From contig CALDHQ010000088.1 of assembly GCA_937894055.1 (NCBI GenBank), forward strand, positions 1 to 6,006: DNA of 6,006 nt, in the 5' to 3' direction. The stretch comes from an uncultured Polymorphobacter sp. GTDB taxonomy: Bacteria; Pseudomonadota; Alphaproteobacteria; Sphingomonadales; Sphingomonadaceae. The notes below the pieces were generated by a model that did no database searches, was not told the DNA's origin, and saw only the letters and a list, made by a program, of their open reading frames with translations. The position numbers and the translations under genes were made by a program. Positions 5,957 through 6,006 of this stretch are shown here, one piece after another (position 1 is the first letter of the stretch; each line of letters starts with the position of its first letter).

Positions 5957-6006
5957 AGATCGGAAGAGCACACGTCTGAACTCCAGTCACGCCAATGTAT
6001 CTCGTA
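5957..6006 (+). other. Illumina TruSeq index (P7-side) adapter remnant
   Basis: AGATCGGAAGAGCACACGTC and the bases up to ...CCAGTCAC match the TruSeq indexed adapter. They are followed by the 8-mer GCCAATGT in the index position and ATCTCGTA, the start of the constant region after the index. All 50 bases are synthetic; biological sequence ends at 5956. Confidence 0.98.

Overview
The window is a chimeric metagenome-type contig, not an intact stretch of one genome. Both ends are Illumina TruSeq-type adapter (1-31 and 5957-6006, the latter carrying an index-like 8-mer). The inner ~5.9 kb is a patchwork in which domains break off at points where their families normally continue. Composition, reading frame or domain content changes near 745-760, ~1285, 1472-1540, ~5635 and ~5735.

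The trustworthy core is about 1541-5635. It has uniform GC-rich codon use, normal spacing between genes and clean Shine-Dalgarno sequences. Protein style and an intergenic inverted repeat of the type I associate with sphingomonads suggest an alphaproteobacterium of the Sphingomonadales (inference). Its layout is: the C-terminal half of a cystathionine beta-lyase (metC-like, +), a complete amidase-signature hydrolase 20 nt downstream (+), a 172-bp convergent intergenic region with a short GC hairpin and a large perfect inverted repeat, a complete amidohydrolase_2 / ACMSD-like metal-dependent hydrolase (-), and the C-terminal part of a DUF3137 protein (-) that lies upstream of the amidohydrolase on the same strand.

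The left flank (32 to ~1540) holds three partial coding pieces, all on the - strand: the ATPase and receiver domains of a hybrid histidine kinase; a very G-rich, low-complexity fragment I do not recognise; and the N-terminus of a DUF350 membrane protein. These look like different genes and probably different organisms. The right flank (~5635-5956, -) fuses an HD_3/HDDC2-like hydrolase fragment to a PAS fragment and then to the DUF3137 tail in one open frame that even starts inside the adapter. I read that frame as an artefact, not a novel three-domain protein.

The two complete hydrolases plus the PLP lyase could be a small catabolic neighbourhood, but nothing in the sequence fixes a substrate. 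I found no RNA gene, CRISPR array, transposase, attachment site or convincing new system. The main result is that the apparent novel fusions should not be taken at face value.
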